A stretch of 64,000 nt of DNA from Neobacillus drentensis NBRC 102427. Lineage in GTDB: Bacteria > Bacillota > Bacilli > Bacillales > Cytobacillaceae. Within the stretch, counting starts at the first letter, position 1; the number at the start of each line of letters is the position of its first letter. A model generated the notes under the pieces. The model saw nothing but the letters and a program-made list of their open reading frames with translations, was not told where the DNA came from and did no database searches. The translations under genes were made by a program, and so were the position numbers. Positions 33,381-42,029 of the stretch are shown here, piece by piece. The DNA lies in contig NZ_BCUX01000020.1 of assembly GCF_001591445.1 (NCBI RefSeq), positions 54,155 to 118,154 on the forward strand, in the 5' to 3' direction.

Positions 33381-33480
33381 ATTCGCTGATAGAACTCGGA
33401 AATTCGCTGATAGAATACGAAAATTCGCTGATAGAACACATAAATTCGCTGATAGAACCTAATAATTCGCCAATAGAATG
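33381..33480. repeat. Five-copy 21-bp direct repeat
   Basis: ATTCGCTGATAGAA starts at exactly 33381, 33402, 33423, 33444 and 33465 (the last varied to ATTCGCCAATAGAA). The period is an exact 21 bases with a variable 6-7-base interval. It is too short-spaced for CRISPR. Confidence 0.85.
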
Positions 33481-33563
33481 TTTTTCTATCCCTTTACAGA
33501 GCGGCAAAGTGTATAAAAAGGTATGTAACATTGAAAAATAACTAAATTTGCGAGTAAATCAAC

Positions 33564-33614
33564 AAAAAAGAGGATTCCACTATGACTTTCATAGCGTGGA
33601 AATCCTCTTTTTTA
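33564..33614. terminator. Terminator of the siderophore-binding protein gene
   Basis: AAAAAAGAGGATT..CCAC / GTGG..AATCCTCTTTTTT hairpin, suitable in either direction, downstream of the minus-strand gene. Confidence 0.85.
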
Positions 33615-33634
33615 ACGTTTTGATAGTTTTCCCT

Positions 33635-34582
33635 TTATTTTGTAAGTGATTTTACCACTTCATCGATGGTTTTTTCACTGGCTTTCAAACCGTTGATGGT
33701 CCAATTACTTGGGTCGTTCATTTCATATACATGTCCATTTTTAACTGCATCCAGCCCGTTCCAGATGGAACTCTTTGCTAATAAGTCTAATCCAGGTTCC
33801 CCTTTTTTGCTGACGAGGAAGATGTGATCTGCTTTGATTTCCGGCAATTTTTCAAGTGCAATCGGGTCCCACTGAACAGCGGCACCGCCTAGACCTTCAA
33901 TGAAGGCAGGCTGCTTAATGCCTAAATCGCCGTAAAGGACGTTGGCACTGAAACGATTGTTTTCCATTAAATAAAACTTATCGGCCATGACCCATAGGAT
34001 AGCAGCTGATTCATCGCCAATGGCATCGTGGACTTTTGCTTTTGCATCCGCGACCTTCGTATCATAATTCGCTAGCGCCTCTTTTGCCTCTGCTTGTTTA
34101 CTTAAAATCTCACCCATTTGTGTTAATTGTTTGCGCCAATCTGCACTGACTTCGTCCTTATAGACGTAGGTTGGGGCGATTTTTTTATACTCTTCATATT
34201 GGCCCTTTTGAATGGCAGATGGAGAGCTGAAAATAATTAAATCAGGGTTGTTGTTAATTACCTGTTCAAGTGGAAGGTCCCACCCGATTTTTGGAACATC
34301 CTTTAACTCTGGTTGCAAATAATCTAAAACTGTGTCCCCGATGGACCATTGAACTGCTGGTCTTACTCCTAATGCTACTAATGAATCCTCTAAATATGGG
34401 GCGATAATTCGCTTAGGATTAGCCGGAATCACCACTTCTCCTTTAGCATCTGTTAATGTGACCTCAGTATTTTTTTTCTCAGTTTTCTTGTCCGTACTTG
34501 AATTATCAGAATTACTGCAAGCACTTACCAAAAATAACATCAGTAATAAAGTAAAAGATAAATAAAAACGCCTTTTAAACAT
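33635..34582 (-). CDS. Ferri-siderophore ABC transporter binding lipoprotein
   Basis: A 315-aa lipoprotein. The signal peptide ends in the lipobox 'LVSAC' at about residue 22. The class III periplasmic-binding fold shows 'PKRIIAPYLEDSLVALGVRPA', 'LEQVINNNPDLIIFSS' and 'LEKLPEIKADHIFLV', as in YfiY/FeuA-type Fe(III)-siderophore receptors. It captures the ferric siderophore outside the membrane for the two FecCD permeases encoded divergently. AGGAGG precedes the ATG. Fur-box sequences lie immediately upstream. Confidence 0.9.
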   Translation of the reverse strand: MFKRRFYLSFTLLLMLFLVSACSNSDNSSTDKKTEKKNTEVTLTDAKGEVVIPANPKRIIAPYLEDSLVALGVRPAVQWSIGDTVLDYLQPELKDVPKIGWDLPLEQVINNNPDLIIFSSPSAIQKGQYEEYKKIAPTYVYKDEVSADWRKQLTQMGEILSKQAEAKEALANYDTKVADAKAKVHDAIGDESAAILWVMADKFYLMENNRFSANVLYGDLGIKQPAFIEGLGGAAVQWDPIALEKLPEIKADHIFLVSKKGEPGLDLLAKSSIWNGLDAVKNGHVYEMNDPSNWTINGLKASEKTIDEVVKSLTK

Positions 34583-34627
34583 CGTTAAACCTCCTAAGAT
34601 AGTGAATACCCTCTTTGATAATGGTAA

Positions 34628-34642
34628 TGATAATCATTTTCA
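34628..34642 (-). promoter_or_regulatory. Fur box of the binding-protein gene
   Basis: TGATAATCATTTTCA matches the 7-1-7 Fur box (TGATAATNATTATCA) at 14 of 15 positions. A further TGATAAT half-site at 34616 extends it. It is located 46 bases upstream of the start codon. Confidence 0.85.
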
Positions 34643-34770
34643 TTTACGATGTCAATAAAGAAAACTGTTTAAATTAGGTCAATTTGTGAAAGGAATTTGA
34701 AGGATATTTCTGGGAGTCCCTTTTATACTGTAAACATATTGAAAAATAAGTCGTAAATATCTATACTTAA

Positions 34771-34785
34771 TGATAATGATTATCA
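34771..34785 (+). promoter_or_regulatory. Fur box of the permease operon
   Basis: TGATAATGATTATCA is a perfect 7-1-7 Fur box about 85 bases before the first permease start. Confidence 0.92.
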
Positions 34786-34871
34786 TTCTTTTTAAAAAAA
34801 TCCACAATTATTCATTTTCAATGTAGTAATATACCCAAAGATTCTTTTTTTATTTAGAAGAGGTGTAAGAT

Positions 34872-35927
34872 TTGAATGGAAATGCACATCAACGAGAAGG
34901 CAACTCTTTAGAACTTCATAAAAATAAATTGAAAACATCGATCAAAGGAACTTTTGTATTAATCGTCGGATCGATACTAATCCTAATCTCAATGGGCTTA
35001 TCGATTGCCTACGGTGCAGCGGATATTAAACTCGGAACAGTATGGGAGGCTGTCTCACATTTTAATCCGGAACTGACTTCTCATCAAATCATCCAAGAAA
35101 TTCGTATGCCGAGAGCGATCAGTGCCGTTTTAGTTGGAGCCTTACTTGCTGTTTCTGGTGCCGTGATGCAAGGTTTGACACGGAACCCACTCGCATCACC
35201 GTCCATCATGGGCGTGACAGACGGGGCAGCGTTTGCGTTAGTTATCACCCTCGCCTTTTTTCCAACTGCGACGATGTTAGGTTTAACCTTTTCATCCTTT
35301 ATAGGAGCGGGACTTGGCGTAATCCTAGTTTTTACAATAGGGGCTTTTTCAAAGGGTGGATTGACGCCTGTTAAACTTGCACTTGCCGGAGTAGCAGTAG
35401 GCTCAATGCTCAGTGCATACTCAAGTGCAATCGCTCTTCATACACAAGTCGCAAAGGACATGAGCTTCTGGTATGCAGGCGGATTAACAACAACAACCTG
35501 GGGATCTGTTAAGATTTTACTTATCGCTGGCGGCTTTGGACTACTGCTTGCCCTGTACATCTCTAGGTCGATCACCATTCTTAGCCTAGGTGAGGAAGTT
35601 TCAAAAGGACTCGGCCAAAATACACTTTTAGTAAAATCACTTGGGGTCATTGTGGTATTAATACTCACAGGTGCTGCAGTATCGGTTGCTGGTGCAATCG
35701 GATTTATTGGATTAGTGATTCCGCATATTACTCGCTTTATGATTGGATCGGATTACCGCTGGATTATTCCTATATCTGCTGTCTTCGGCGGACTGTTACT
35801 CGTCTTGGCAGATATTGCGGCAAGAATGGTCAATGCCCCGTTTGAGACTCCAGTTGGAGCAATAACGGCTATTATCGGTGTTCCCTTTTTCTTATACCTA
35901 GCACGCGGGGAAAGGAGAGGGCTCTAA
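34872..35927 (+). CDS. FecCD-type siderophore permease, first subunit
   Basis: A 351-aa membrane protein from TTG 34872, with AGAGGTG about 7 bases upstream. It has about nine hydrophobic helices and FecCD motifs: 'IRMPRAISAVLVGALLAVSGAVMQGLTRNPLASPSIMGVTDGAAFA', 'LAGVAVGSMLSAYSSAI', and 'GAIGFIGLVIPHITRFMIGSDYR' (the ATPase-contact loop). It pairs with the next gene to form a heterodimeric channel as in YfiZ-YfhA. The stop overlaps the next start (TAATGA). Confidence 0.92.
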   Translation: MNGNAHQREGNSLELHKNKLKTSIKGTFVLIVGSILILISMGLSIAYGAADIKLGTVWEAVSHFNPELTSHQIIQEIRMPRAISAVLVGALLAVSGAVMQGLTRNPLASPSIMGVTDGAAFALVITLAFFPTATMLGLTFSSFIGAGLGVILVFTIGAFSKGGLTPVKLALAGVAVGSMLSAYSSAIALHTQVAKDMSFWYAGGLTTTTWGSVKILLIAGGFGLLLALYISRSITILSLGEEVSKGLGQNTLLVKSLGVIVVLILTGAAVSVAGAIGFIGLVIPHITRFMIGSDYRWIIPISAVFGGLLLVLADIAARMVNAPFETPVGAITAIIGVPFFLYLARGERRGL

Positions 35928-36946
35928 TGACTCAATCGAAAGCAAAGCAGAAAAAATTTATCGTTCTAATTGGTCTTTTAGTTATCCTAACAGTTATTAC
36001 TTTTATCATCAGTTTAAATCTTGGTGTGGTGCGGATTGCTCCACTGGATGTATTTAAGACATTACTAGGAATGGGAACAGCCCGGGACCAACTCGTTTTA
36101 GTTGATTTTAGGCTGCCAAGAATGATTCTATCCCTGTTAATTGGGGCAGGATTAGCTGTCTCCGGGGCCATTCTGCAGGGAGTGACGAAAAATGATTTAG
36201 CGGACCCTGGAATTTTAGGGATTAATTCAGGCGCAGGGTTTATGGTCATCCTCTTTATCTATTTCTTTCAGGGTTCTATGAATAGTGTGACTACGTTTGG
36301 CATTTTTTTAATGCCCCTTTTCGCTTTAGTTGGAGCCGTAATCGCTGCGTTTCTGATTTATTTATTGGCATGGAAAAAGGGAATTGATCCCGTTCGGTTA
36401 ATTTTAGTAGGAATTGGTGTAAATTCAGGCTTTGGAGCAGCGATTGTTATTTTTCAGTTAAAAATGAATCCGCAGGACTTTATGCAGGCGGCCGTATGGC
36501 TTTCAGGTGATATATGGGGAGCAAATTGGAAGTTTGTCGCCATTCTTGCCCCATTAATTCTACTGCTTCTTCCGTTAGCTTTATATAAAGCCCACACCCT
36601 AAATATCATGAATTTAGGAGATCAAGTCGCGACAGGCCTTGGTATTCGGGTCGAGAAGGAAAGACGACTCTTGCTTTTAGTAGCTGTAGCACTTGCAGGT
36701 TTTAGTGTGGCAGCAGGGGGAGGAATTGCGTTTCTTGGATTAGTTGCCCCTCATATATCCAAACGATTGATTGGACCTAAGCACCAACTATTTCTGCCAA
36801 TAACAGCAGTGCTGGGTTCTTTCCTGCTTTTATTGGCAGACACAATCGGGAAAAATCTTCTGGCACCCACGCAAATACCGGTGGGAATTGTTGTAGCAAT
36901 ATTTAGCGCACCATATTTTATCATTTTACTAATGAAAGCAAAATAA
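35927..36946 (+). CDS. FecCD-type siderophore permease, second subunit
   Basis: A 339-aa partner permease with the same motifs: 'RLPRMILSLLIGAGLAVSGAILQGVTKNDLADPGILGINSGAGF', 'LVGIGVNSGFGAAIVIFQ' and 'GIAFLGLVAPHISKRLIGPKHQ'. Nine or so helices. It is translationally coupled to the first permease (ATG overlaps the TAA) and followed 15 bases later by the ATPase gene. It matches the YfhA position in the operon. Confidence 0.92.
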   Translation: MTQSKAKQKKFIVLIGLLVILTVITFIISLNLGVVRIAPLDVFKTLLGMGTARDQLVLVDFRLPRMILSLLIGAGLAVSGAILQGVTKNDLADPGILGINSGAGFMVILFIYFFQGSMNSVTTFGIFLMPLFALVGAVIAAFLIYLLAWKKGIDPVRLILVGIGVNSGFGAAIVIFQLKMNPQDFMQAAVWLSGDIWGANWKFVAILAPLILLLLPLALYKAHTLNIMNLGDQVATGLGIRVEKERRLLLLVAVALAGFSVAAGGGIAFLGLVAPHISKRLIGPKHQLFLPITAVLGSFLLLLADTIGKNLLAPTQIPVGIVVAIFSAPYFIILLMKAK

Positions 36947-36960
36947 AGGGGGAACGGATT

Positions 36961-37785
36961 GTGGTTTCACTTTCTACCGAGAATCTTCAGATTGGTTATG
37001 GAGACAAGACAATAGTTGAAAACTTGAATTTACAGATAAACAAAGGGGAAATTACTACGATTATCGGAGCCAATGGCTGCGGGAAATCGACGATTTTAAA
37101 AACATTAGCACGTGTCCATTCGGCCAAATCTGGAATTATCTATTTAGATGGGAAGATGATTCACAAAGTTCCAACGAAGGAAATCGCTAGAAAAATGGCT
37201 GTACTTCCGCAAAGTCCAGAAGCACCCAACTGCTTAACGGTCTATGAATTGATATCCTTTGGTCGTTCCCCGCATCAAAGTGGATTTGGCAGGCTGACTG
37301 ATAATGATCGAAAGGTGATTGATTGGGCATTAGAGGTGACCGGGCTGACTTCCTTTTCAGCACATCCTGTCGATGCCCTGTCGGGTGGACAACGGCAGCG
37401 TGCGTGGATTGCCATGGCGCTTGCACAAGAAACGGACCTCTTGCTGCTAGATGAACCAACCACGTACCTCGATATGGCACATCAGCTGGAGATTTTACAA
37501 CTGCTTGAAAAATTAAACAGGGAACAGAGCCGGACCATTGTGATGGTTATTCACGATTTAAACCACGCCTCGCGGTTTTCCCATCATATGGTTGCTCTTC
37601 GCAACGGTACGATTGTTAAAGAGGGGACCGCAGACGAAGTGATGACTCCGGATGTTTTAAAAACTGTTTTTCAAATCGATGCGGAAATTGTCAAAGACCC
37701 GCGGACAAAGAAGCCAGTATGCCTTTGCTATGATTTAATAGAGAAAGAGCAAAGTTTAGATAAGCGAAGAGTCATGAATTTCTAG
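36961..37785 (+). CDS. Siderophore ABC transporter ATPase (YusV/FecE type)
   Basis: A 274-aa ATPase. Walker A 'GANGCGKSTILK' (about 37-48), Q-loop 'MAVLPQSPEAPNCLTVYELI', signature 'VDALSGGQRQRAWIAMAL', Walker B 'LLLLDEPTTYLDMAHQ', H-switch 'VIHDLNHA'. It powers the two permeases upstream. The C-terminal extension ends 'DPRTKKPVCLCYDLIEKEQ', as in YusV-like ATPases. The start is GTG, with AAAGGGGG 9-16 bases upstream. Confidence 0.94.
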   Translation: MVSLSTENLQIGYGDKTIVENLNLQINKGEITTIIGANGCGKSTILKTLARVHSAKSGIIYLDGKMIHKVPTKEIARKMAVLPQSPEAPNCLTVYELISFGRSPHQSGFGRLTDNDRKVIDWALEVTGLTSFSAHPVDALSGGQRQRAWIAMALAQETDLLLLDEPTTYLDMAHQLEILQLLEKLNREQSRTIVMVIHDLNHASRFSHHMVALRNGTIVKEGTADEVMTPDVLKTVFQIDAEIVKDPRTKKPVCLCYDLIEKEQSLDKRRVMNF

Positions 37786-37809
37786 TTGTTGGATTGGATG
37801 GGGAATGAA

Positions 37810-38793
37810 ATGAAAATCTATGATGTAACCATTATCGGCGGGGGTCCCATTGGACTATTCACCGCCTTTTATTGTGGGATGAGAGAGATGGAAACGAAAA
37901 TAATTGAGTTCCTGCCATATTTAGGTGGAAAGGTTTCCTACTTCTACCCTGAAAAAGTCATCCGTGATATTGGCGGGATTCCTGCTGTTTCAGGTGAAAA
38001 TCTCATCAAACAGCTGACGGAACAAGCACAAACCTTTAATCCGACGATTGTTTTGAATCAGCAGGTGGTTGGGTTGGAAAGATTAGCAGATGGGACTTTT
38101 CAATTAACAAGTCATAATGGTGAGCGGCATCGGACACGTACAATTATCTTAGCGACTGGTTTCGGGACGTTGAAAAGTGCCAACCTGGATGTTGAGGGTG
38201 CTGAGAAATTTGAAGGACGGAACCTGCGTTATGGGGTGGAAAGGCTAAATGACTACAGGGATAAACATGTGCTGATTTCCGGTGGCGGAAATTCGGCTGT
38301 TGATTGGGCGAATGAGCTGCTGCCGATTGCGAAACATGTGACTGTGGTGCATCGCAGACATGAATTTTCAGGACTTGAGCGGAATATTAGTAATTTGCGT
38401 AAATCAGCTGCAACCATCCTGACCCCGCATGTTTTGGACTCTTTACATGGGGCCGATGATCGGATTGAGAGAGTGTGCGTTAAAAACCTTGAAACCAACG
38501 AAACTCAGGTCATTGAAGTAGATGAAATCCTTGTTAATCATGGCTTTTGCATTGACCTAGGTCCGATTAAGGGCTGGGGGCTAGACTTCGAATATGGGAA
38601 TATCAAAGTAGACAATAGGATGCAAACCAATATTGAAGGAATTTTTGCCGCTGGGGATGTGGCCAATTACCCTAATAAATTTCACCTAATCGCAGGCGGT
38701 TTCTCAGAAGGCCCCACCGCCGTCAATAGCGCCAAAGCCTACATAGAACCAGAAAAAGAACTCAAGCCCATCTACTCCACTACCCATTTTTGA
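37810..38793 (+). CDS. Ferredoxin/flavodoxin-NADP+ reductase (YumC/YcgT type)
   Basis: A 327-aa product from ATG 37810 (GGGGAATGAA just before it); an in-frame TTG at 37786 has no ribosome site. FAD-binding 'VTIIGGGPIGLFTAFYCGMREMETKIIE' (about 4-31), 'LATGFG', NADPH-binding 'VLISGGGNSAVDWANELLPIAKHVTVVHRR' (about 150-180), and the C-terminal 'GIFAAGDVANYPNKFHLIAGGFSEGPTAVNSAKAYI'. These match thioredoxin-reductase-like FNRs that lack the CxxC. Placed in the Fur operon, it may supply electrons to reduce iron from the imported siderophore (inference). Confidence 0.9.
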   Translation: MKIYDVTIIGGGPIGLFTAFYCGMREMETKIIEFLPYLGGKVSYFYPEKVIRDIGGIPAVSGENLIKQLTEQAQTFNPTIVLNQQVVGLERLADGTFQLTSHNGERHRTRTIILATGFGTLKSANLDVEGAEKFEGRNLRYGVERLNDYRDKHVLISGGGNSAVDWANELLPIAKHVTVVHRRHEFSGLERNISNLRKSAATILTPHVLDSLHGADDRIERVCVKNLETNETQVIEVDEILVNHGFCIDLGPIKGWGLDFEYGNIKVDNRMQTNIEGIFAAGDVANYPNKFHLIAGGFSEGPTAVNSAKAYIEPEKELKPIYSTTHF

Positions 38794-38794
38794 G

Positions 38795-38898
38795 ACTAGT
38801 GGAGGTGACTAGTGCCCGTGGAGGGTAAAAAAACAGTTCAATGGTAACTAGTGAAGGTGACTAGCGGTCATGAAGGATGAAAAATCGGTACAGCGTAA
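38795..38898. repeat. Two-copy 52-bp imperfect tandem repeat
   Basis: Copies at 38795-38846 and 38847-38898 both begin ACTAGTG.AGGTGACTAG. Similarity is strong in the first 18 bases and weaker later. Non-coding, between the reductase stop and the terminator. Confidence 0.65.
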
Positions 38899-38912
38899 TT
38901 AAATAAACACAA

Positions 38913-38938
38913 AAAAACCGGGTAGCACCCGGTTTTTC
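38913..38938. terminator. Bidirectional terminator after the siderophore operon
   Basis: AAAAACCGGGT agc ACCCGGTTTTT hairpin between convergent genes. Confidence 0.9.
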
Positions 38939-38943
38939 GTATG

Positions 38944-40146
38944 TTAGTTATTATGATTAGCTATATGGGTTTGAAGGTATCTGTGTCTCGCATAAAAAAC
39001 AATTGTCATGATGACCGACAAGCCTCCGAACAGGACACACATTAGCTGCAAGCCAATTAGATCAAGAAGAAAGCCGCTAATGAGCAGGACAATCTGATAG
39101 GTCACCCGGTCGAGCATGTTTCGGAAAGAAAAGAATCGCCCATGGAACTCCTTTGGTACCTTCGTTTGAAAAATGGTGGCAGCCGTCGGGAAAAAGCAGC
39201 CCACAGAAAATCCAAAAACTGCAAACGCAACAATCGTCAATGCCGGAACGTCAGCCAAATAAAGAAGCAACTGAGAAACCCCAATCAAAAAAGAACAGGC
39301 AAATAAGATGATATAGGGGGAAATTCGATCACTGATTAATTTTATGAAAAAAGCGCCAAGCATAAAGGAAATTCCTTCTGTCGTGTAAATCCAGCCCTTT
39401 ATGGCTGCACTATCTTGCAGCTCACTAATGTTAATGACGACAAGGTTAAAGCCGCCTAGAAAAAGGACCGGAACCAATGTCATAATCAGTGTCATCAAGA
39501 CAATGGGCAGACCTTTAATAATAGGAAAGACCTCTTTAAAACTTGTTTTTTCTGACCCATTTTTTGGGGCTGTCTGACGATCCCTAGTTTCATCGATATT
39601 TAAGAACCAAGTTAAAATGAATAGCGCGATATACGCTACCAGAGAACCGACATAAAGCATCGATAGAGGCAAAACAACTAACAAAATTCCGGCCACCGCT
39701 GTTCCGATAATCCGAGAAAGAGTCGATGCATTCATATGAATCCCATTTAATTGGAGCAAATCCTTTTCTGCCACAATCAAAGGCAGAGCTGCTTGTAAGG
39801 CAGGAAAATAAAACGCAGCTGAAATCTGCAGTAAGACTAGAAAGACGACCATCCACCAGATGGAGCCTGTCGCAATTGCAATTAACATAAAGATGACACT
39901 AATAGCCCTAACAAATCCAGCAATCAGCATAACGGTTTTCTTACTGGCTTCGTCTGTAAGTCTGCCTGCATAGGGTCCAACAGCAATTCCGGCAAGAAGC
40001 CCTGCTGCGAGAAGGAGAGATTTTAAGAAGTCTGAAGGCAGCTTTGCTTGCATAAATTCTAAATTACCAATAATGCCGAGCCACAACCCAAGTCCGGCGA
40101 TAAATTCCCCTGTTAACAAAATCCAAACATTCTTATTCCTCAACAT
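38944..40146 (-). CDS. MFS transporter
   Basis: A 400-aa protein with 12 predicted hydrophobic helices. It has the MFS loop 'GIAVGPYAGRLTDEASKKTVML' between helices 2 and 3 and the second-half counterpart 'LISDRISPYII'. It resembles the macrolide/multidrug exporter group (Mef/YkuC-like) with 'FYFPALQAALPLIVAEKDLLQLNG'. The substrate is unknown. It is a single gene beyond the siderophore operon. A link to siderophore export is possible but unsupported. Confidence 0.85.
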   Translation of the reverse strand: MLRNKNVWILLTGEFIAGLGLWLGIIGNLEFMQAKLPSDFLKSLLLAAGLLAGIAVGPYAGRLTDEASKKTVMLIAGFVRAISVIFMLIAIATGSIWWMVVFLVLLQISAAFYFPALQAALPLIVAEKDLLQLNGIHMNASTLSRIIGTAVAGILLVVLPLSMLYVGSLVAYIALFILTWFLNIDETRDRQTAPKNGSEKTSFKEVFPIIKGLPIVLMTLIMTLVPVLFLGGFNLVVINISELQDSAAIKGWIYTTEGISFMLGAFFIKLISDRISPYIILFACSFLIGVSQLLLYLADVPALTIVAFAVFGFSVGCFFPTAATIFQTKVPKEFHGRFFSFRNMLDRVTYQIVLLISGFLLDLIGLQLMCVLFGGLSVIMTIVFYARHRYLQTHIANHNN

Positions 40147-40218
40147 AAACTATGTCCCTCAATCCTCAATTTATATCCATATTAAACTACAATACTATTC
40201 AAAATACTAACAGAAAAC

Positions 40219-40269
40219 GGTGTCAGGCACCACGTGTAGATAAATCCCATTTTATGATGCATGACGCCT
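40219..40269. repeat. Degenerate copy of the dispersed hairpin repeat
   Basis: The left arm GGTGTCAGGCACCACGTG is intact; the right arm (ATGATGCATGACGCC) has decayed at several positions. It lies between divergent genes, so it is not acting as a terminator for either. Confidence 0.7.
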
Positions 40270-40447
40270 GTTTTCCGAGTTAACTCTTATTCAATTGTTC
40301 AATTTTTGTTAAGAATATATAAAGAAAAGTAGGTCGTTTTCAGGAGAAGCCAGTCCGGAAACGAATTGATAAATACAGCCTATCTGTTCAAATGTATTTT
40401 TACTCAGACAAATTTCCTATATTTAGGCTAGATAATGAAATTTGTTT

Positions 40448-40488
40448 TTACAATTGTTTACATTTGCTTAATACTGCCCCACTATAAT
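40448..40488 (+). promoter_or_regulatory. Candidate PhoP-type promoter of alkaline phosphatase
   Basis: TTTACA occurs at 40448-40453 and 40458-40463, upstream of a perfect -10 TATAAT at 40483-40488. Repeated TT(A/C)ACA-like hexamers about one helical turn apart are the PhoP-box style. The 10-base period is one short of the usual 11, so this is tentative. Confidence 0.45.
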
Positions 40489-40528
40489 GAGAGGCGTAAT
40501 AACAACTTTAATTGAGGGGGAAATTAAA

Positions 40529-41920
40529 TTGTTTAAGAAACAGCTTATGAAAAAGGTTCTTCCAGTTGCGGTTCTCTCATCTTTGGCGTTTAGCAGTCTT
40601 GTTGGAGCTGGTACGGCTAATGCCAAAACGGAAAAAGCAGCTAAAAATAATGCGGAGATTAAAAACGTCATTTTTCTGATTGGTGATGGTATGGGCGTTT
40701 CTTATACCTCGGCTTACCGTTATTTAAAAGACGATCCGTCTACCAAAAGAGTGGAGCCAACTGAGTTTGATAAATTCTTAGTGGGACAACAAACTACATA
40801 TCCGGAGGATGCGAAGCAAAATGTCACGGATTCAGCATCTGCTGCTACGGCAATGGCTGCGGGGGTTAAAACCTATAATGCCGCTATTGCGGTGGATAAC
40901 GACAAATCTGAAGTCAAAACTGTCCTTGAAGCTGCGAAGGAGCAGGGGAAATCTACCGGTCTCGTGGCAACTTCAGAAATTACACATGCCACACCTGCAT
41001 CGTTCGGTTCTCATGATGTAAACCGGAATAATATGAATGCGATTGCCGATGATTATTATAATGAAAGAGTGAACGGAAAACACAAAATTGACGTCCTTTT
41101 GGGGGGCGGCTCTGATTTATTTATCCGTCAAGATCGTAATCTTACAGATGAATTTAAAAAGGATGGATACAGCTATGTTTCCAACCTTCAAGAATTGAAA
41201 AAAGATAAAAATGACCAGGTGCTCGGTTTATTTGCAAAACGCGGTATGCCAAAAATGATCGACCGGACAGCAGAGATGCCTTCTCTAGCGGATATGACGA
41301 CTTCGGCAATTGAGCGCTTAGATCAAAATAAAAAAGGTTTCTTTTTGATGGTGGAAGGCAGCCAAATCGACTGGGCCGGTCATGATAATGATATAGTTGG
41401 TGCGATGAGTGAAATGGAAGACTTCGAAAAAGCATTCAAAGCAGCCATTGATTTTGCCAAAAAGGATAGACATACACTTGTTGTGGCAACAGCGGACCAT
41501 TCAACTGGCGGATACTCGATCGGGGCCCGCGGCGAGTACAACTGGTTTAGTGCGCCAATCAACGCGGCAAAGCGCACACCTGATTTTATGGCTGAACAAA
41601 TTGCGAGCGGCGCAGATGTGAAAGATACGCTGACTAAATTTATCAATCTTCCTTTAACGGATAAAGAGATTCAGACCGTTAAAGATGCGGCGGTTTCAAA
41701 GAAAGTTGTAGATATCGATAATGCGATCGAACAAATTATTGATACCCGTTCCTTCACTGGATGGACGACTGGGGGCCATACGGGAGAAGATGTAAATGTA
41801 TATGCATTCGGACCTGCCAGCGAGCGCTTCTCCGGTCAAATTGACAATACAGACAATGCTAAAATCATTTTTGACATTCTTGAAAAAGGTAGCAAAAAAA
41901 CAGTCATCGAAGATAAGTGA
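40529..41920 (+). CDS. Secreted alkaline phosphatase
   Basis: A 463-aa preprotein from TTG 40529 (GAGGGGGAAA 7-16 bases upstream). The signal peptide ends 'GAGTANA|KTEK' at about residue 33. Active-site motifs: metal-binding 'FLIGDGMGVSYTSAYRY', nucleophile Ser102 in 'VTDSASAATAMAAGVKT', 'HATPASFGSHDVNRNNM', 'VEGSQIDWAGHDND' and 'VVATADHSTGGYS', with the last ligand in 'GGHTGEDV'. It hydrolyses phosphate monoesters outside the cell, as PhoA/PhoB of Bacillus do under phosphate starvation. Confidence 0.95.
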   Translation: MFKKQLMKKVLPVAVLSSLAFSSLVGAGTANAKTEKAAKNNAEIKNVIFLIGDGMGVSYTSAYRYLKDDPSTKRVEPTEFDKFLVGQQTTYPEDAKQNVTDSASAATAMAAGVKTYNAAIAVDNDKSEVKTVLEAAKEQGKSTGLVATSEITHATPASFGSHDVNRNNMNAIADDYYNERVNGKHKIDVLLGGGSDLFIRQDRNLTDEFKKDGYSYVSNLQELKKDKNDQVLGLFAKRGMPKMIDRTAEMPSLADMTTSAIERLDQNKKGFFLMVEGSQIDWAGHDNDIVGAMSEMEDFEKAFKAAIDFAKKDRHTLVVATADHSTGGYSIGARGEYNWFSAPINAAKRTPDFMAEQIASGADVKDTLTKFINLPLTDKEIQTVKDAAVSKKVVDIDNAIEQIIDTRSFTGWTTGGHTGEDVNVYAFGPASERFSGQIDNTDNAKIIFDILEKGSKKTVIEDK

Positions 41921-41955
41921 GTTTTATCCTTGTAAGCAAATTAGAATTTGCAAAT

Positions 41956-41995
41956 AAGCAATCCCATTGCCCTTTTAGCAATGGGATTGCTTTCT
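41956..41995 (+). terminator. Terminator after alkaline phosphatase
   Basis: AAGCAATCCCATTGC / GCAATGGGATTGCTT hairpin followed by TCT. Confidence 0.85.
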
Positions 41996-42029
41996 ACAAA
42001 GCCATTTTCACTTAATGGGAGGAATCAAT

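Noticed and set aside
33381..33480. CRISPR array
   Set aside because: The repeat unit is about 15 bases with intervals of 6-7 bases, five copies, and no cas genes anywhere in the window.
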